13,977 nucleotides of DNA, from assembly GCA_023247935.1 (NCBI GenBank), contig JAHFFM010000035.1:1-13977 (forward strand). The letters run 5' to 3'. The DNA is from Candidatus Omnitrophota bacterium (lineage in GTDB: Bacteria; Omnitrophota; Gorgyraeia; 2-02-FULL-51-18). Below the pieces are notes generated by a model. It made no database searches. It saw only the letters and a program-made list of their open reading frames with translations, and was not told where the DNA came from. Position numbers and translations under genes: made by a program. Positions 1 to 7,800 of the stretch are shown here, in pieces. The stretch's first letter is position 1. Each line of letters opens with the position of its first letter.

Positions 1-593
1 CGGCGCTTTGAAAATTCTTTATTGCAAAAAACTACTTTTTTCGGGTCTGAATCTTTAAGACTGACCACATAATTCGAAAAATGATTTTTTTCGAGGAGAT
101 CACAATGCCAGGCCGCGCTTTCCACAATGGCGCGCACATGGTCGCCGGGATATTTTTCAAGAAAAACAGGCGCCACCGAGCCGCAATTCACTCCGATTCG
201 CAGAGCCAGCCCATGTTCTTTCGCGACGGAAACAATCCAACCGACCTTCTCCGCAATCGGTCTCGTCTTATCCAAATGATGCAAGTGGCCCGGGTTATAA
301 CGAATCTTATCCACATGTGGCGCCACTTTTTCGGCAAGAGGGAAATTTTCCTGCAAATCCACAACCAGACGCGCCTTGGTAGATTTTCGGATAATCGCCA
401 AAGATTCCACGTCTTTGATATTGTCTACGGCCACGCGTATCAGGTCCGCGCCTTTTTTTTGAAGAGATTCGATTTGCTCGAGTGTCGCGTCAATATCCTG
501 TGTGTGTGTGGCGCACATCGACTGCACGGAAATAGACGCGCCTCCACCTATCTCCAAATCACGAACTTTAATTTTTTTGGTATTTAACCCCAC
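1..593 (-). CDS. ispG: 4-hydroxy-3-methylbut-2-enyl diphosphate synthase (IspG/GcpE), N-terminal part, cut by window edge
   Basis: IspG is the 4Fe-4S enzyme that converts MEcPP to HMBPP in the cytosolic MEP route to isoprenoids. The reverse strand reads 197 codons without a stop up to the window edge. It shows the IspG TIM-barrel landmarks: IGGGASISVQSM near residues 14-25, a GADLIRVAVDN segment near 46-56, VDKIRYNPGHL near 91-101, and LRIGVNCGSV near 127-136. The variant RYNPGHL replaces the more common RINPGN(I/F). The start chosen is GTG at 593: an in-frame TAA lies six codons upstream, and AAAGG sits just before the GTG. The C-terminal iron-sulphur half (Cys motifs) lies outside the window, so it is unknown whether this is the short or the long (plant/Chlamydia-like) form. 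It lies 19 nt behind the small membrane-protein gene and is probably cotranscribed with it. The identity is from recalled family motifs. Confidence 0.88.
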   Translation of the reverse strand, partial: MGLNTKKIKVRDLEIGGGASISVQSMCATHTQDIDATLEQIESLQKKGADLIRVAVDNIKDVESLAIIRKSTKARLVVDLQENFPLAEKVAPHVDKIRYNPGHLHHLDKTRPIAEKVGWIVSVAKEHGLALRIGVNCGSVAPVFLEKYPGDHVRAIVESAAWHCDLLEKNHFSNYVVSLKDSDPKKVVFCNKEFSKR

Positions 594-612
594 AAAACCT
601 TTACTGACTTAC

Positions 613-858
613 TTATTCTTCGGCTTTCTCCATCATTCTCCCGCTTACCGGACACATCGGAGCTTTTCCATGCCCGCTCATTCCGCATTCCCCTTTGCCG
701 CACTTCATAGCCATGCATACCGAGGACAAGAACGCCGCGACCATGATGAAAATACCAATGGCTTGCCCGAGAAGCTTAACCCCTTCTTTCTCCCTGTTTG
801 CGCTTAATAATACTAGGTAACCCACTCCTAGCGCAACCAAACCCATAGCACAGCCCAT
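613..858 (-). CDS. small Cys-rich two-segment membrane protein, unknown function
   Basis: This encodes 81 residues of a family I do not recognise. Two hydrophobic stretches (about residues 4-20 and 30-48) are joined by a short charged loop, so it is probably an inner-membrane hairpin. Five cysteines (3, 48, 53, 58, 69) are present, four of them in the polar tail after the second segment, along with GMSGHG and MCPVSG motifs. That spacing suggests metal binding or a redox role, but this is inference. The start is well supported: GGAGGTG sits 6 nt upstream of ATG. It precedes ispG by 19 nt on the same strand and is probably its operon partner. A link to iron-sulphur supply for IspG is imaginable but not shown. 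Confidence 0.7.
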   Translation of the reverse strand: MGCAMGLVALGVGYLVLLSANREKEGVKLLGQAIGIFIMVAAFLSSVCMAMKCGKGECGMSGHGKAPMCPVSGRMMEKAEE

Positions 859-863
859 AAGAC

Positions 864-870
864 ACCTCCG
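864..870 (-). promoter_or_regulatory. strong Shine-Dalgarno of the small membrane protein
   Basis: GGAGGTG on the reverse strand, about 5-6 nt before the ATG at 858. It is one of the best ribosome binding sites in the window and supports the 81-residue ORF as a real gene. Confidence 0.75.
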
Positions 871-890
871 CTCACGTATTCTTTTATTAA

Positions 891-896
891 ATTATA
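891..896 (-). promoter_or_regulatory. possible -10 element for the small membrane protein-ispG unit
   Basis: The reverse strand reads TATAAT, 32 nt before the ATG at 858. The hexamer 17 nt upstream (TTTTAT) is a poor -35 match, so this is only a candidate promoter, divergent from the kinase promoter. Confidence 0.4.
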
Positions 897-929
897 CAAT
901 AAAGAGTCGGTATATAAAAGGCTAGCAAC

Positions 930-957
930 TTGACAAATTTAGTTATAAATGTATAAT
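930..957 (+). promoter_or_regulatory. consensus sigma70-type promoter for the CHASE hybrid kinase
   Basis: TTGACA (930-935), a 16-bp spacer, then TATAAT (952-957). Both hexamers match the housekeeping consensus exactly. Transcription would start near 964, leaving a 5' leader of about 50-60 nt before the kinase start. Confidence 0.75.
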
Positions 958-999
958 ATTAGTAACTATTATTTGTTAATATTTAATTTCAATTAAATC

Positions 1000-1014
1000 G
1001 AGGAAAATGCCCTG
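1000..1014 (+). promoter_or_regulatory. Shine-Dalgarno GAGGA and possible CTG start of the kinase
   Basis: GAGGA at 1000-1004 is the only good ribosome binding site ahead of the kinase. It is 7 nt from an in-frame CTG (1012-1014) and 22 nt from the ATG at 1027. An in-frame TAA at 994-996 closes the frame upstream. Starting at CTG adds five residues (MKQVL) before the ATG-encoded Met. The alternative starts TTG (1024) and ATG (1027) have only CAGG in front of them. Confidence 0.4.
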
Positions 1015-1026
1015 AAACAGGTTTTG

Positions 1027-3603
1027 ATGAAAAGAGTCTGGCTTTTGCCTTTGTCGGTTGGGCTTGTGCTCAGCATGATGACTTATTTTGCCTGGGAACT
1101 GGCCTGCAACAGCGTCAATCACCAGGGTCAGGTAAAATTCGAAAACCAGATCCGTGAAATCCGGCATCAGATGGCAAACCACATTTCATCGGCCGTAGAT
1201 GCTCTCTATGGAGCGCAAGGTCTATTTGCCGCTTCCAAAAGCGTTGAGCGGGACGAATGGGCGGCTTACACCAAATCCTTAAGACTCAAAGAACGATATC
1301 CTGGCGTTGTTGCTTTAGGATTCAGCGAACGTGTGCCAGCGGAAGAAAAAGAAGCCTTTATTCAAGCTGTTCGGGCTGATGTCAGTATGCGACCCGAAGG
1401 CTACCCCGATTTCACCATTCACCCCGAAACAGAGGCTCCCGAATACATTGTCGGTAAATATACCGAACCTTTTGAAATAACCGGCAGGTCGATTGGTTTT
1501 GATTTAAATACGGAGCCGGAGCGCCGGGCAGCATTTGAGCAGGCGCGCGACACAGGCGAGGCCACGGCCAGCCCCATTCTCCCTCTATTTACCAATCAAC
1601 CCACGGAAAAAGGGCTTGTTATTTTTCTTCCTGTGTATAAAAAAAAGATGGACTCTTCAACGACAAAAGCGCGTAGAGAAAATTTCATGGGTCTTGTCGC
1701 GGCAGCTATAGACGCCAAAACTCTGTCTGAGCAAGCCTCTGAAAAATACAATCAGACGGACAATATTTACTGCCGTATCCGCGCGCGCGGCGCTGGCAAT
1801 AGCCCCGTACTTATTTATCAAAGCCCTCAGCTATCGGACGATTCTACCAGAACAAGCGCTAATTTCTCTGAAAAACTATCCATGCCCGTGTGCGACCAAA
1901 TATGGTATTTGGAATTTTATTCCGGCCCCGGGTTCAGCCTGGAATTTACTGAAAAGATTTTCCCCTGGTTTGTGCTCTTCGGCGGTCTTTTGATCAGTAT
2001 TTTGGTGGCGGCAACGCTGTATCTACTCTCCACCGCGAACGCCCGTTCGGTCTACCTAGCCAATACCATGACCAAAGAATTAAGGGAAACTCAGGAGCGC
2101 ACGCGGCTTATCATTGACACAGCCATGGACGCGGTGATGCTCATGAACGAAGAAGGGCTTGTGATCGATTGGAGTTCGCAGGCGGAAACCATTTTCGGGT
2201 GGACGGCGAAGGAAGCCATTGGACGCCGTTTATCGGATTTGATTATTCCCTCTTTTTACAGAAACGCCCATGAGGAAGGACTGAAACGTTTTCTGGCAAC
2301 CGGCGTCGGACTTGTCATCAACAGACGGATCGAAATGACCGGGCTGCGTAAAAATGGGACGGAAGTCCCCGTCGAACTTTCCATGACCCCCTTCAAACAA
2401 CGCGGCAAATATATTTTCAGCATTTTCTTGCGCGACATCATGAATAAAAAGAAATTGGAATCACAGCTTTTACAATCCCAAAAAATGGAAATGATGGGTA
2501 CATTGGCGGGAGGCATCGCGCACGATTTAAATAACCAGCTGACCCCGGTTATAGGCTACCTGGACCTTGTTATCGCGGACATCCCGCCCGAAAACACCAA
2601 CCGCGAACTGCTCCAAGAAGTGCGTAAATCCGCCAAACGCTGCGCGGAAATGATTCAGCGCATTAAAGATGTCAGCAAACCATCGGCGCACACCAAAGAC
2701 ATTTTCAAAATTCAGAAAACGTTTAATGAGCTGAGCAAACTCCTTCTTTCCATTATCCCCTCTACGATTAAAAAAGAAATGATTTGCGACGAAAATATTT
2801 GGCCTATTTTCGGCAATGAAAACGAAATCGAAACCGTGCTCATTAATTTATGCGCCAACTCGCGCGACGCCATGATGGACTCCGACGGCACCTTATCGAT
2901 TCGCGCCTCAAATAAAGAATTGTCGGAAGATCAAACGCATCGCGGTTTTAAACCGGGTCCTTATATTTGCATCCAGGTTTCGGACACCGGAGTAGGTATC
3001 GCCCAGGAAGATATAGACAGAATCTTTGAGCCTTTTTTCTCCAAAAAAAATAAAGAAAAGGGAACGGGGCTCGGACTGACCATGGTGGCTAACATTGTCT
3101 CGAGTCATGGCGGATGGATTGACGTGGACAGCACGCCCGGCCAAGGAACTGTTTTCTCTATCTATATCCCCGCCCGGCCCGGGCAGCAGGAAAAACAAGA
3201 GCCTGAAGTTAGCACGAATCTCGCTGGCTGCAACGGAACCGAATTGATCCTCTTCGCTGACGATGAAGAAAATGTCCGTAAACTCGGAAAATCATTTTTG
3301 GAAAAATTGAGTTATCACGCGATTTTTGCCTGCGACGGTGAAGAAGCGATTCAAATTTATACCAAACGCTGGAAAGAAATCGGAGGCGTGGTGCTGGATC
3401 TCACCATGCCCAAGATCACGGGCCGCCAAACCTTAAAAAACATTCGAGAGATTAACCCTAAAGCAAAAATAGTGGTTCAAAGCGGCTACACTTCGGAAGG
3501 CGAGTCGGATGAATTTCTTAAATTAGGCGCGGCAGCCTACCTTCACAAACCTTACACTCTTGTTTCATTCGCGAAAACGCTACGAACGGCGCTGGATTCC
3601 TGA
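1027..3603 (+). CDS. CHASE-PAS hybrid sensor histidine kinase with C-terminal receiver
   Basis: A membrane sensor kinase of 858 residues from ATG 1027 (859 from TTG 1024, 863 from CTG 1012). Residue numbers below count from TTG. Order: membrane segment 5-25; extracytoplasmic region about 50-300 that resembles a CHASE ligand domain (ERYPGV, FDLNTEPERR, LPVY motifs); second membrane segment about 313-337; PAS about 355-470; HisKA with phospho-acceptor His500 in GGIAHDLNNQ; HATPase with N box near 608-616, DTGVGIA (653-659) and GTGLGL (680-685); receiver about 741-855 with acidic pocket Asp746/Asp747, phospho-acceptor Asp792 (VVLDLTMP), Ser820 and Lys842. All catalytic residues are present. The ligand is unknown; CHASE domains typically bind small molecules. 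No separate response regulator is nearby, so the output may be a distant regulator. Its last 24 nt overlap the convergent tag gene. Confidence 0.93.
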   Translation: MKRVWLLPLSVGLVLSMMTYFAWELACNSVNHQGQVKFENQIREIRHQMANHISSAVDALYGAQGLFAASKSVERDEWAAYTKSLRLKERYPGVVALGFSERVPAEEKEAFIQAVRADVSMRPEGYPDFTIHPETEAPEYIVGKYTEPFEITGRSIGFDLNTEPERRAAFEQARDTGEATASPILPLFTNQPTEKGLVIFLPVYKKKMDSSTTKARRENFMGLVAAAIDAKTLSEQASEKYNQTDNIYCRIRARGAGNSPVLIYQSPQLSDDSTRTSANFSEKLSMPVCDQIWYLEFYSGPGFSLEFTEKIFPWFVLFGGLLISILVAATLYLLSTANARSVYLANTMTKELRETQERTRLIIDTAMDAVMLMNEEGLVIDWSSQAETIFGWTAKEAIGRRLSDLIIPSFYRNAHEEGLKRFLATGVGLVINRRIEMTGLRKNGTEVPVELSMTPFKQRGKYIFSIFLRDIMNKKKLESQLLQSQKMEMMGTLAGGIAHDLNNQLTPVIGYLDLVIADIPPENTNRELLQEVRKSAKRCAEMIQRIKDVSKPSAHTKDIFKIQKTFNELSKLLLSIIPSTIKKEMICDENIWPIFGNENEIETVLINLCANSRDAMMDSDGTLSIRASNKELSEDQTHRGFKPGPYICIQVSDTGVGIAQEDIDRIFEPFFSKKNKEKGTGLGLTMVANIVSSHGGWIDVDSTPGQGTVFSIYIPARPGQQEKQEPEVSTNLAGCNGTELILFADDEENVRKLGKSFLEKLSYHAIFACDGEEAIQIYTKRWKEIGGVVLDLTMPKITGRQTLKNIREINPKAKIVVQSGYTSEGESDEFLKLGAAAYLHKPYTLVSFAKTLRTALDS

Positions 3604-4179
3604 TTTAAAAATTTCTGAATGGCGGTAGCAAGTGACCAAATGGTCGTTGACCATTCCGGCGGCCTGCATATGCGCGTAACACACGGTTGAGCCGACAAAT
3701 TTAAAACCCTTTTCTTTCAGCGCGTGGCTCATTTCATCGGATTCGCGGCTGGTGGCCGGAAGCTGCTTCAGAATTTTCCAACGGTTCACTATTGGCTTTC
3801 CGCCGGTAAATTGCCAAATAAATTTATGGAATCCTTTGTGCTGGTCTTGAAGCTGTAAAAAAACTTTGGCGTTGGAAATGGCCGCGTCGATTTTCAGGCG
3901 ATTGCGGATAATTCCGGCGTCCGCCAGAAGTTTTTTCTTTTTCGCGGCGTCGTATCTGACGACCTTTTCGGGATCGAAGTCATCAAACGCTTTTCTGAAA
4001 TTTTCCCTTTTATGTAAAATGGTTTTCCAGCTCAAACCCGCCTGCATGCCCTCTAAAATTAGAAATTCAAAAATCTTTTTGTCGTCGTAAACAGGCACAC
4101 CCCACTCTTTATCGTGGTATTCAATCATCAGAGGGTCTGCGCCCGGCCATCCACAGGTTTTCTTAGCTGATAAGGTCAT
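3580..4179 (-). CDS. tag: DNA-3-methyladenine glycosylase I
   Basis: Base-excision repair enzyme that removes 3-methyladenine from alkylated DNA in the cytoplasm. It has 199 residues, close to the usual Tag length of about 190. Matches to E. coli Tag include CGWPGADPLMIEYHDKEWG near 9-27, EGMQAGLSW at 43-51, the AGIIRNRLKI stretch, GFKFVGSTVCYAHMQA and VNDH near 177-180. The zinc ligands (equivalent to Cys4, His17, His175 and Cys179) are Cys9, His22, His180 and Cys184. The equivalent of catalytic Glu38 is Glu43. The start is ATG 4179, which overlaps the DUF1275 stop by one base (TGATG) with AGGAG upstream. A longer in-frame reading from 4314 would only add DUF1275 shadow sequence. Its stop lies inside the 3' end of the convergent kinase. 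Confidence 0.95.
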   Translation of the reverse strand: MTLSAKKTCGWPGADPLMIEYHDKEWGVPVYDDKKIFEFLILEGMQAGLSWKTILHKRENFRKAFDDFDPEKVVRYDAAKKKKLLADAGIIRNRLKIDAAISNAKVFLQLQDQHKGFHKFIWQFTGGKPIVNRWKILKQLPATSRESDEMSHALKEKGFKFVGSTVCYAHMQAAGMVNDHLVTCYRHSEIFKSGIQRRS

Positions 4180-4850
4180 CACTGGGAACTCCTGAGAGAG
4201 AAATTCCGTATCGCCGTATAAATAACTCCGCATGAACCAATAATGAACGCGGGAAATAACATGGCCAGGTAATTTATTTTTGAATAAATCACCGCCCCCA
4301 AAAAACCTCCCCAAAAAAACGCGAGTAAAATTCCCAAAAGCAACTGTACTTTTCGGAAATCCACTTTAACTCCGGCAATCCACTGGCCCATGAGAGCGCC
4401 AAAATCAGTAAGCACACCGGTCATATGCGTCGTCCGCACAATTGTCCCGCTATAAGTGCTCACCATAGCATTTTGCAAACCGGCGGCCATGCACGCCAAA
4501 TATTCCCCCAAAACTAATTTTTGGCGAAATGCAAGAGTAGAAAGAACCAAAAGACAAGATTCAACGAAAAGAGCAAGGCTGTAACGGCGCCCCATTCGCA
4601 ATTGTGCATCCCTGATAATGATTCCACTAAAAACAGCTCCTAGAAAGAAAAACAAAATCGCCGAGGCCGATTGAAAAATGGCTGAAAAATTTTGGTGAAA
4701 AATATCAAGGGACAGGTGAGTAAAAATCCCCGTAATATGCGTTGCTGCCTGGTGCACAAAACTCATGAAAGCGATAGCGTTGACCATTCCAGCCGCGAAA
4801 GATAGGACAGCGCCTCCGAACCAAACCCATTTGGGTAAACGTGAAATCAT
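4179..4850 (-). CDS. DUF1275 (YoaK-like) membrane protein
   Basis: A 223-residue integral membrane protein with about six hydrophobic segments, the usual DUF1275 size. Family features seen are the N-terminal GxVNAIAFMSF and THITGIFTHLSL region, and the repeat-like second half with AGLQNAMVSTYSG followed by RTTHMTGVLTDFG. Function is not established for the family; a transporter-like role is often presumed. It is the first gene of a two-gene operon with tag, and the TGATG stop/start overlap implies translational coupling. A coupled repair enzyme hints at, but does not prove, shared stress expression. No Shine-Dalgarno precedes ATG 4850; instead an extended -10 lies 6 nt upstream, consistent with a leaderless transcript. 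Confidence 0.9.
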   Translation of the reverse strand: MISRLPKWVWFGGAVLSFAAGMVNAIAFMSFVHQAATHITGIFTHLSLDIFHQNFSAIFQSASAILFFFLGAVFSGIIIRDAQLRMGRRYSLALFVESCLLVLSTLAFRQKLVLGEYLACMAAGLQNAMVSTYSGTIVRTTHMTGVLTDFGALMGQWIAGVKVDFRKVQLLLGILLAFFWGGFLGAVIYSKINYLAMLFPAFIIGSCGVIYTAIRNFSLRSSQ

Positions 4851-4856
4851 GACTAA

Positions 4857-4884
4857 AGAATATCACATCTATCGGAAGCGGCAA
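4857..4884 (-). promoter_or_regulatory. putative promoter of DUF1275-tag, placed for a leaderless mRNA
   Basis: The reverse strand reads TTGCCG (4884-4879), 16 bp, then TATTCT (4862-4857) preceded by TGA, giving an extended -10. The hexamer ends 6 nt before ATG 4850, so the start codon would be at or next to +1. The -10 match is 4/6. Confidence 0.4.
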
Positions 4885-4931
4885 AAAAAATGCATCCAAC
4901 GCCTTCTTTGTGTAAAATGGGTGAAACCAAC

Positions 4932-4938
4932 AGGAGGG
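4932..4938 (+). promoter_or_regulatory. Shine-Dalgarno fixing the start of the YSC84-domain protein
   Basis: AGGAGGG lies about 6 nt before ATG 4944 and selects it over the upstream in-frame ATG at 4890, which has no such site. The start at 4944 also places a signal peptide at the very N-terminus. Confidence 0.8.
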
Positions 4939-4943
4939 CTTCA

Positions 4944-5501
4944 ATGCTCAAAAATCGGATGCTCAAACTCGTGATGGGTTTAATGGTCGGCGTGATGGTA
5001 TCTTCAAGCTTCGGAACCGCACAAGCCGCCTCAAAAGAAGAAATCGAATCAGGCGTGGATAAAACGTTGGAACGGTTTTACAAAGAAGTGTCTGAAGGTA
5101 AAAACCTGGTGCAAAAAGCCAAAGGTATCTTGGTGTTTCCCGCTGTGTTTAAAGCCGGTATCGGGCTTGGCGGAGAATATGGCGAAGGCGCTTTGCAAGT
5201 AAAAGGCAAAACCGTGGACTACTACAACACAGCCGCGGCCTCTCTTGGTTTTCAGCTTGGCGTCCAGAAAAAATCTATCGTTATCATTTTCCAAGAGGAC
5301 AGCGCGCTGCAAAGCTTTCGTTCAAGCTCCGGCTGGAAAGCCGGTGTGGACGCTTCCATCGCCATCGTGAAAATCGGCGCCGGTGGAGCCATGGATACGG
5401 CCAAGCTCAACGAGCCTATCCTTGGATTCATCATTGGCCAAAGAGGTTTGATGTATAACCTCACCCTGGAAGGTGCCAAGTTCTCCAAAATAGACAGATA
5501 A
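4944..5501 (+). CDS. secreted YSC84-domain (DUF500) lipid-binding-type protein
   Basis: 185 residues with a Sec signal peptide: basic start, hydrophobic core about 8-22, AQA cleavage motif near residue 28. The mature part matches the YSC84/DUF500 family: KAKGILVFPAVFKAGIGLGGEYGEG near 53-77, SLGFQLGVQKKS, then SSSGWKAGVDASIAIVKIGAGG and GFIIGQRGLMYNLTLEGAKFSKI at the C-terminus. Eukaryotic members bind phosphoinositides and actin; the bacterial ones are periplasmic or outer-membrane-associated proteins of poorly known role. The start is set by AGGAGGG at 4932-4938. It is followed 53 nt later by tex in the same direction, and the intergenic gap contains a 12-bp palindrome, so separate or shared transcription are both possible. 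Confidence 0.9.
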   Translation: MLKNRMLKLVMGLMVGVMVSSSFGTAQAASKEEIESGVDKTLERFYKEVSEGKNLVQKAKGILVFPAVFKAGIGLGGEYGEGALQVKGKTVDYYNTAAASLGFQLGVQKKSIVIIFQEDSALQSFRSSSGWKAGVDASIAIVKIGAGGAMDTAKLNEPILGFIIGQRGLMYNLTLEGAKFSKIDR

Positions 5502-5508
5502 GCTAGTT

Positions 5509-5520
5509 TTAGAATTCTAA
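5509..5520. repeat. 12-bp perfect palindrome TTAGAATTCTAA between ysc84-type gene and tex
   Basis: A self-complementary site in the 53-nt gap. It is too short and AT-rich to be a convincing terminator because no T-run follows. It could be an operator or chance; no family assignment was possible. Confidence 0.25.
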
Positions 5521-5554
5521 CGCACGGCCGTCAAAACGTAAAAAGGCTTGAGAT

Positions 5555-7786
5555 TTGTTACTTGAAAAACCTGTAATCGAGCCCGGCTCATTTCCCATCG
5601 AACAAACACTTGCCAAAGAATTGGCGGTGAAACCGCATCAAGTTTGGGCCGCGATCCGTCTTATGGACAGTGGCGCCACCGTGCCCTTCATCGCTCGCTA
5701 CCGTAAAGAAGTCACGGGCGGATTGTCCGACACGCATCTGCGGCTTTTGCATGAGCGTCTGGAATATTTAAGAGCGCTGGAATCGACGCGCAAAAATATC
5801 TTGGAATCCATTTCCTCCATGGGAAAATTGACGCCTGTCGTCAAAGAAGCGATTGAAAAAGCTGAAACCAAAGCGCAGCTCGAAGATCTGTATCTCCCTT
5901 TCAAACCCAAAATCAACTCCAAGGCGGAAACGGCGCGGGCTGCGGGACTCGAGCCTCTCGCGATGAAAATTCTGAAGGATGAAGCCGCTGACCCGGAAAT
6001 AGAAGCGCAAAATTATGCCGATGAATTAAAAGGAATCGCCTCCACGGAGCAGGCGTTGGACGGCGCGAAAAATATTTTGAGCGAATTGTTTTCGGAAAAT
6101 GCCGAACTCACCGGCTATTTAAGAGAAAAATTCTGGAAAGAGGGCTGGCTTTATTCAAAAGCCGAATTTGGAGCCGCCAAATCAGCGGAAGCCCAAAAAT
6201 TCAGGGATTATTTTGATTATCGCGAAGCGCTGACCAAAATCCCCTCTCACCGGCTCTTGGCCATCATGCGCGGACGCTCCGAAAAAAAGCTGTCCACCCG
6301 TTTTGAGTCCTCGGGATTCATCGGCTACAGCGACAATCTCAACGATGAAGCGGAATACATCCACGAAGTGCTGAAACGGTTTGGCATTCAAATTGGCGGA
6401 CGCAAACGCGACGCCTGGCTTTTATCCGTGGCCAAATTTACCTGGAAATACCGGCTGCGAATCAGCATTGAGCTGGATATTTTGATGCGCTTGAAAAAAA
6501 GTGCCGAAGAAGAGGCTATCCGCGTGTTCGCCGAAAATTTAAAAGAACTGCTTTTGGCGGCGCCGGCCGGAAACCGGAGCGTCATGGGATTGGATCCCGG
6601 CATCCGTACCGGCGTGAAAACGGCTTGTGTGGATAAAACCGGGAAGGTGCTGGAATGCGCCGTGATTTACCCTTTCGCGCCGCAAGAAGACAGGATTGGC
6701 GCCGAACGTAAAATAAAAGAATTGCTCGTGAAGCATGAGATTGAATTTATCGCGATTGGAAATGGCACCGCTTCCCGGGAAACCGAAGAGCTAGTGCAAA
6801 ATTTGCTCAAAAAATCTCCGGAACTGAAAATTCAAAAAATTGTCGTGTCGGAAGCCGGCGCTTCGGTTTATTCCGCCTCCGAACTGGCGTCCAAAGAACT
6901 GCCGGATTTGGATGTGACCTTGAGAGGCGCGGTTTCCATCGCGCGGCGCTTACAGGACCCTCTGGCGGAGCTGGTTAAAATTGAGCCTAAAGCTATTGGC
7001 GTAGGCCAATACCAGCATGACGTGAATCAATTTCGTCTTGAAAAGAGTTTGCGCGGCGTTGTCGAAGAGTGTGTCAACGCGGTGGGCGTCGAAATCAACA
7101 CCGCTTCCCCCGCTCTTTTATCGTATGTCGCGGGTTTAAATAAGGCTCTGGCACAATCCATTGTTTTGTTCAGAAATCAAAATGGCCCTTTCCAATCGCG
7201 CGAACATTTTAAAAATATTCCGGGATTTGGCCCGAAGACGTTTGAGCAAGCTGCGGGATTTTTGCGAATTCACAAAGGAGAAAATATTCTGGACCGTTCC
7301 TCGGTTCACCCTGAATCCTACCCCTTGGTTCAAAAAATCCTGGAAAGACAAAAAACCAATCTGGAATCCTTGATGGGCAACGCGCCGCTTTTACGAGATT
7401 TGGAGCCTGAAGATTTTACGGATGAAACGTTTGGCGCACCCACAGTCATGGATATTCTGGAAGAATTGGAAAAACCGGGGCGCGACCCGAGACCTGAATT
7501 CAAAACGGCGGCGTTTGACGCCAAGGTCAGGGAAATGGATGATTTAAAACCAGGGCTTATTTTAGAAGGTGTGATTACCAACGTCGCGAATTTCGGCGCT
7601 TTCGTGGATATTGGCGTGCATCAAGACGGCTTGGTGCATATTTCTCAACTCTCGAAAGACTTTATTCAGGACCCCCGCACTTACGTCAAACCCGGCCAAA
7701 TCGTGAAAGTAAAAGTGCTGGAAATCGACAAGCCCCGGCGCCGCATTTCATTGACCATGCGGCTCACGGAGCAGCATAAAAAGTAA
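5555..7786 (+). CDS. tex: Tex family RNA-binding transcription accessory protein
   Basis: 743 residues, within the usual Tex length of about 720-780. Order: helical Tex N-terminal region about 12-200 with VPFIARYRKEVTGGL at 43-57; central helical region with YSDNLNDEAEYIH; YqgF/RuvC-like domain about 341-470 with VMGLDPGIRTGVK; GVGQYQHDV at 482-490; helix-hairpin-helix pair about 505-575 (NIPGFGPKTFEQAAGFLRI); S1 RNA-binding domain about 664-737 (GVITNVANFGAFVDIG, GLVHISQLS). Tex binds nucleic acid and is linked to transcription and stress or toxin expression in other bacteria. The start is TTG 5555, the only start codon between the in-frame TGA at 5549 and the conserved N-terminus, with AAGG about 8 nt upstream. 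It converges with the 163-residue secreted protein gene, with a 14-nt gap. Confidence 0.96.
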   Translation: MLLEKPVIEPGSFPIEQTLAKELAVKPHQVWAAIRLMDSGATVPFIARYRKEVTGGLSDTHLRLLHERLEYLRALESTRKNILESISSMGKLTPVVKEAIEKAETKAQLEDLYLPFKPKINSKAETARAAGLEPLAMKILKDEAADPEIEAQNYADELKGIASTEQALDGAKNILSELFSENAELTGYLREKFWKEGWLYSKAEFGAAKSAEAQKFRDYFDYREALTKIPSHRLLAIMRGRSEKKLSTRFESSGFIGYSDNLNDEAEYIHEVLKRFGIQIGGRKRDAWLLSVAKFTWKYRLRISIELDILMRLKKSAEEEAIRVFAENLKELLLAAPAGNRSVMGLDPGIRTGVKTACVDKTGKVLECAVIYPFAPQEDRIGAERKIKELLVKHEIEFIAIGNGTASRETEELVQNLLKKSPELKIQKIVVSEAGASVYSASELASKELPDLDVTLRGAVSIARRLQDPLAELVKIEPKAIGVGQYQHDVNQFRLEKSLRGVVEECVNAVGVEINTASPALLSYVAGLNKALAQSIVLFRNQNGPFQSREHFKNIPGFGPKTFEQAAGFLRIHKGENILDRSSVHPESYPLVQKILERQKTNLESLMGNAPLLRDLEPEDFTDETFGAPTVMDILEELEKPGRDPRPEFKTAAFDAKVREMDDLKPGLILEGVITNVANFGAFVDIGVHQDGLVHISQLSKDFIQDPRTYVKPGQIVKVKVLEIDKPRRRISLTMRLTEQHKK

Positions 7787-7800
7787 AAAACCTTAGCGGA

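Noticed and set aside
81..587. 168-residue plus-strand ORF
   Set aside because: It is the antisense shadow of ispG, whose reverse-strand frame shows clear IspG motifs.
4179..4314. Longer N-terminus for tag from ATG 4314
   Set aside because: The extra 45 residues overlap DUF1275 and lack Tag similarity; ATG 4179 with AGGAG upstream fits the family length.
4890..4943. Upstream ATG 4890 for the YSC84-domain protein
   Set aside because: It would bury the signal peptide behind 18 polar residues, and the strong ribosome site lies after it at 4932-4938.
5509..5550. Intrinsic terminator between the YSC84-type gene and tex
   Set aside because: The palindrome TTAGAATTCTAA has no loop and no following T-run.
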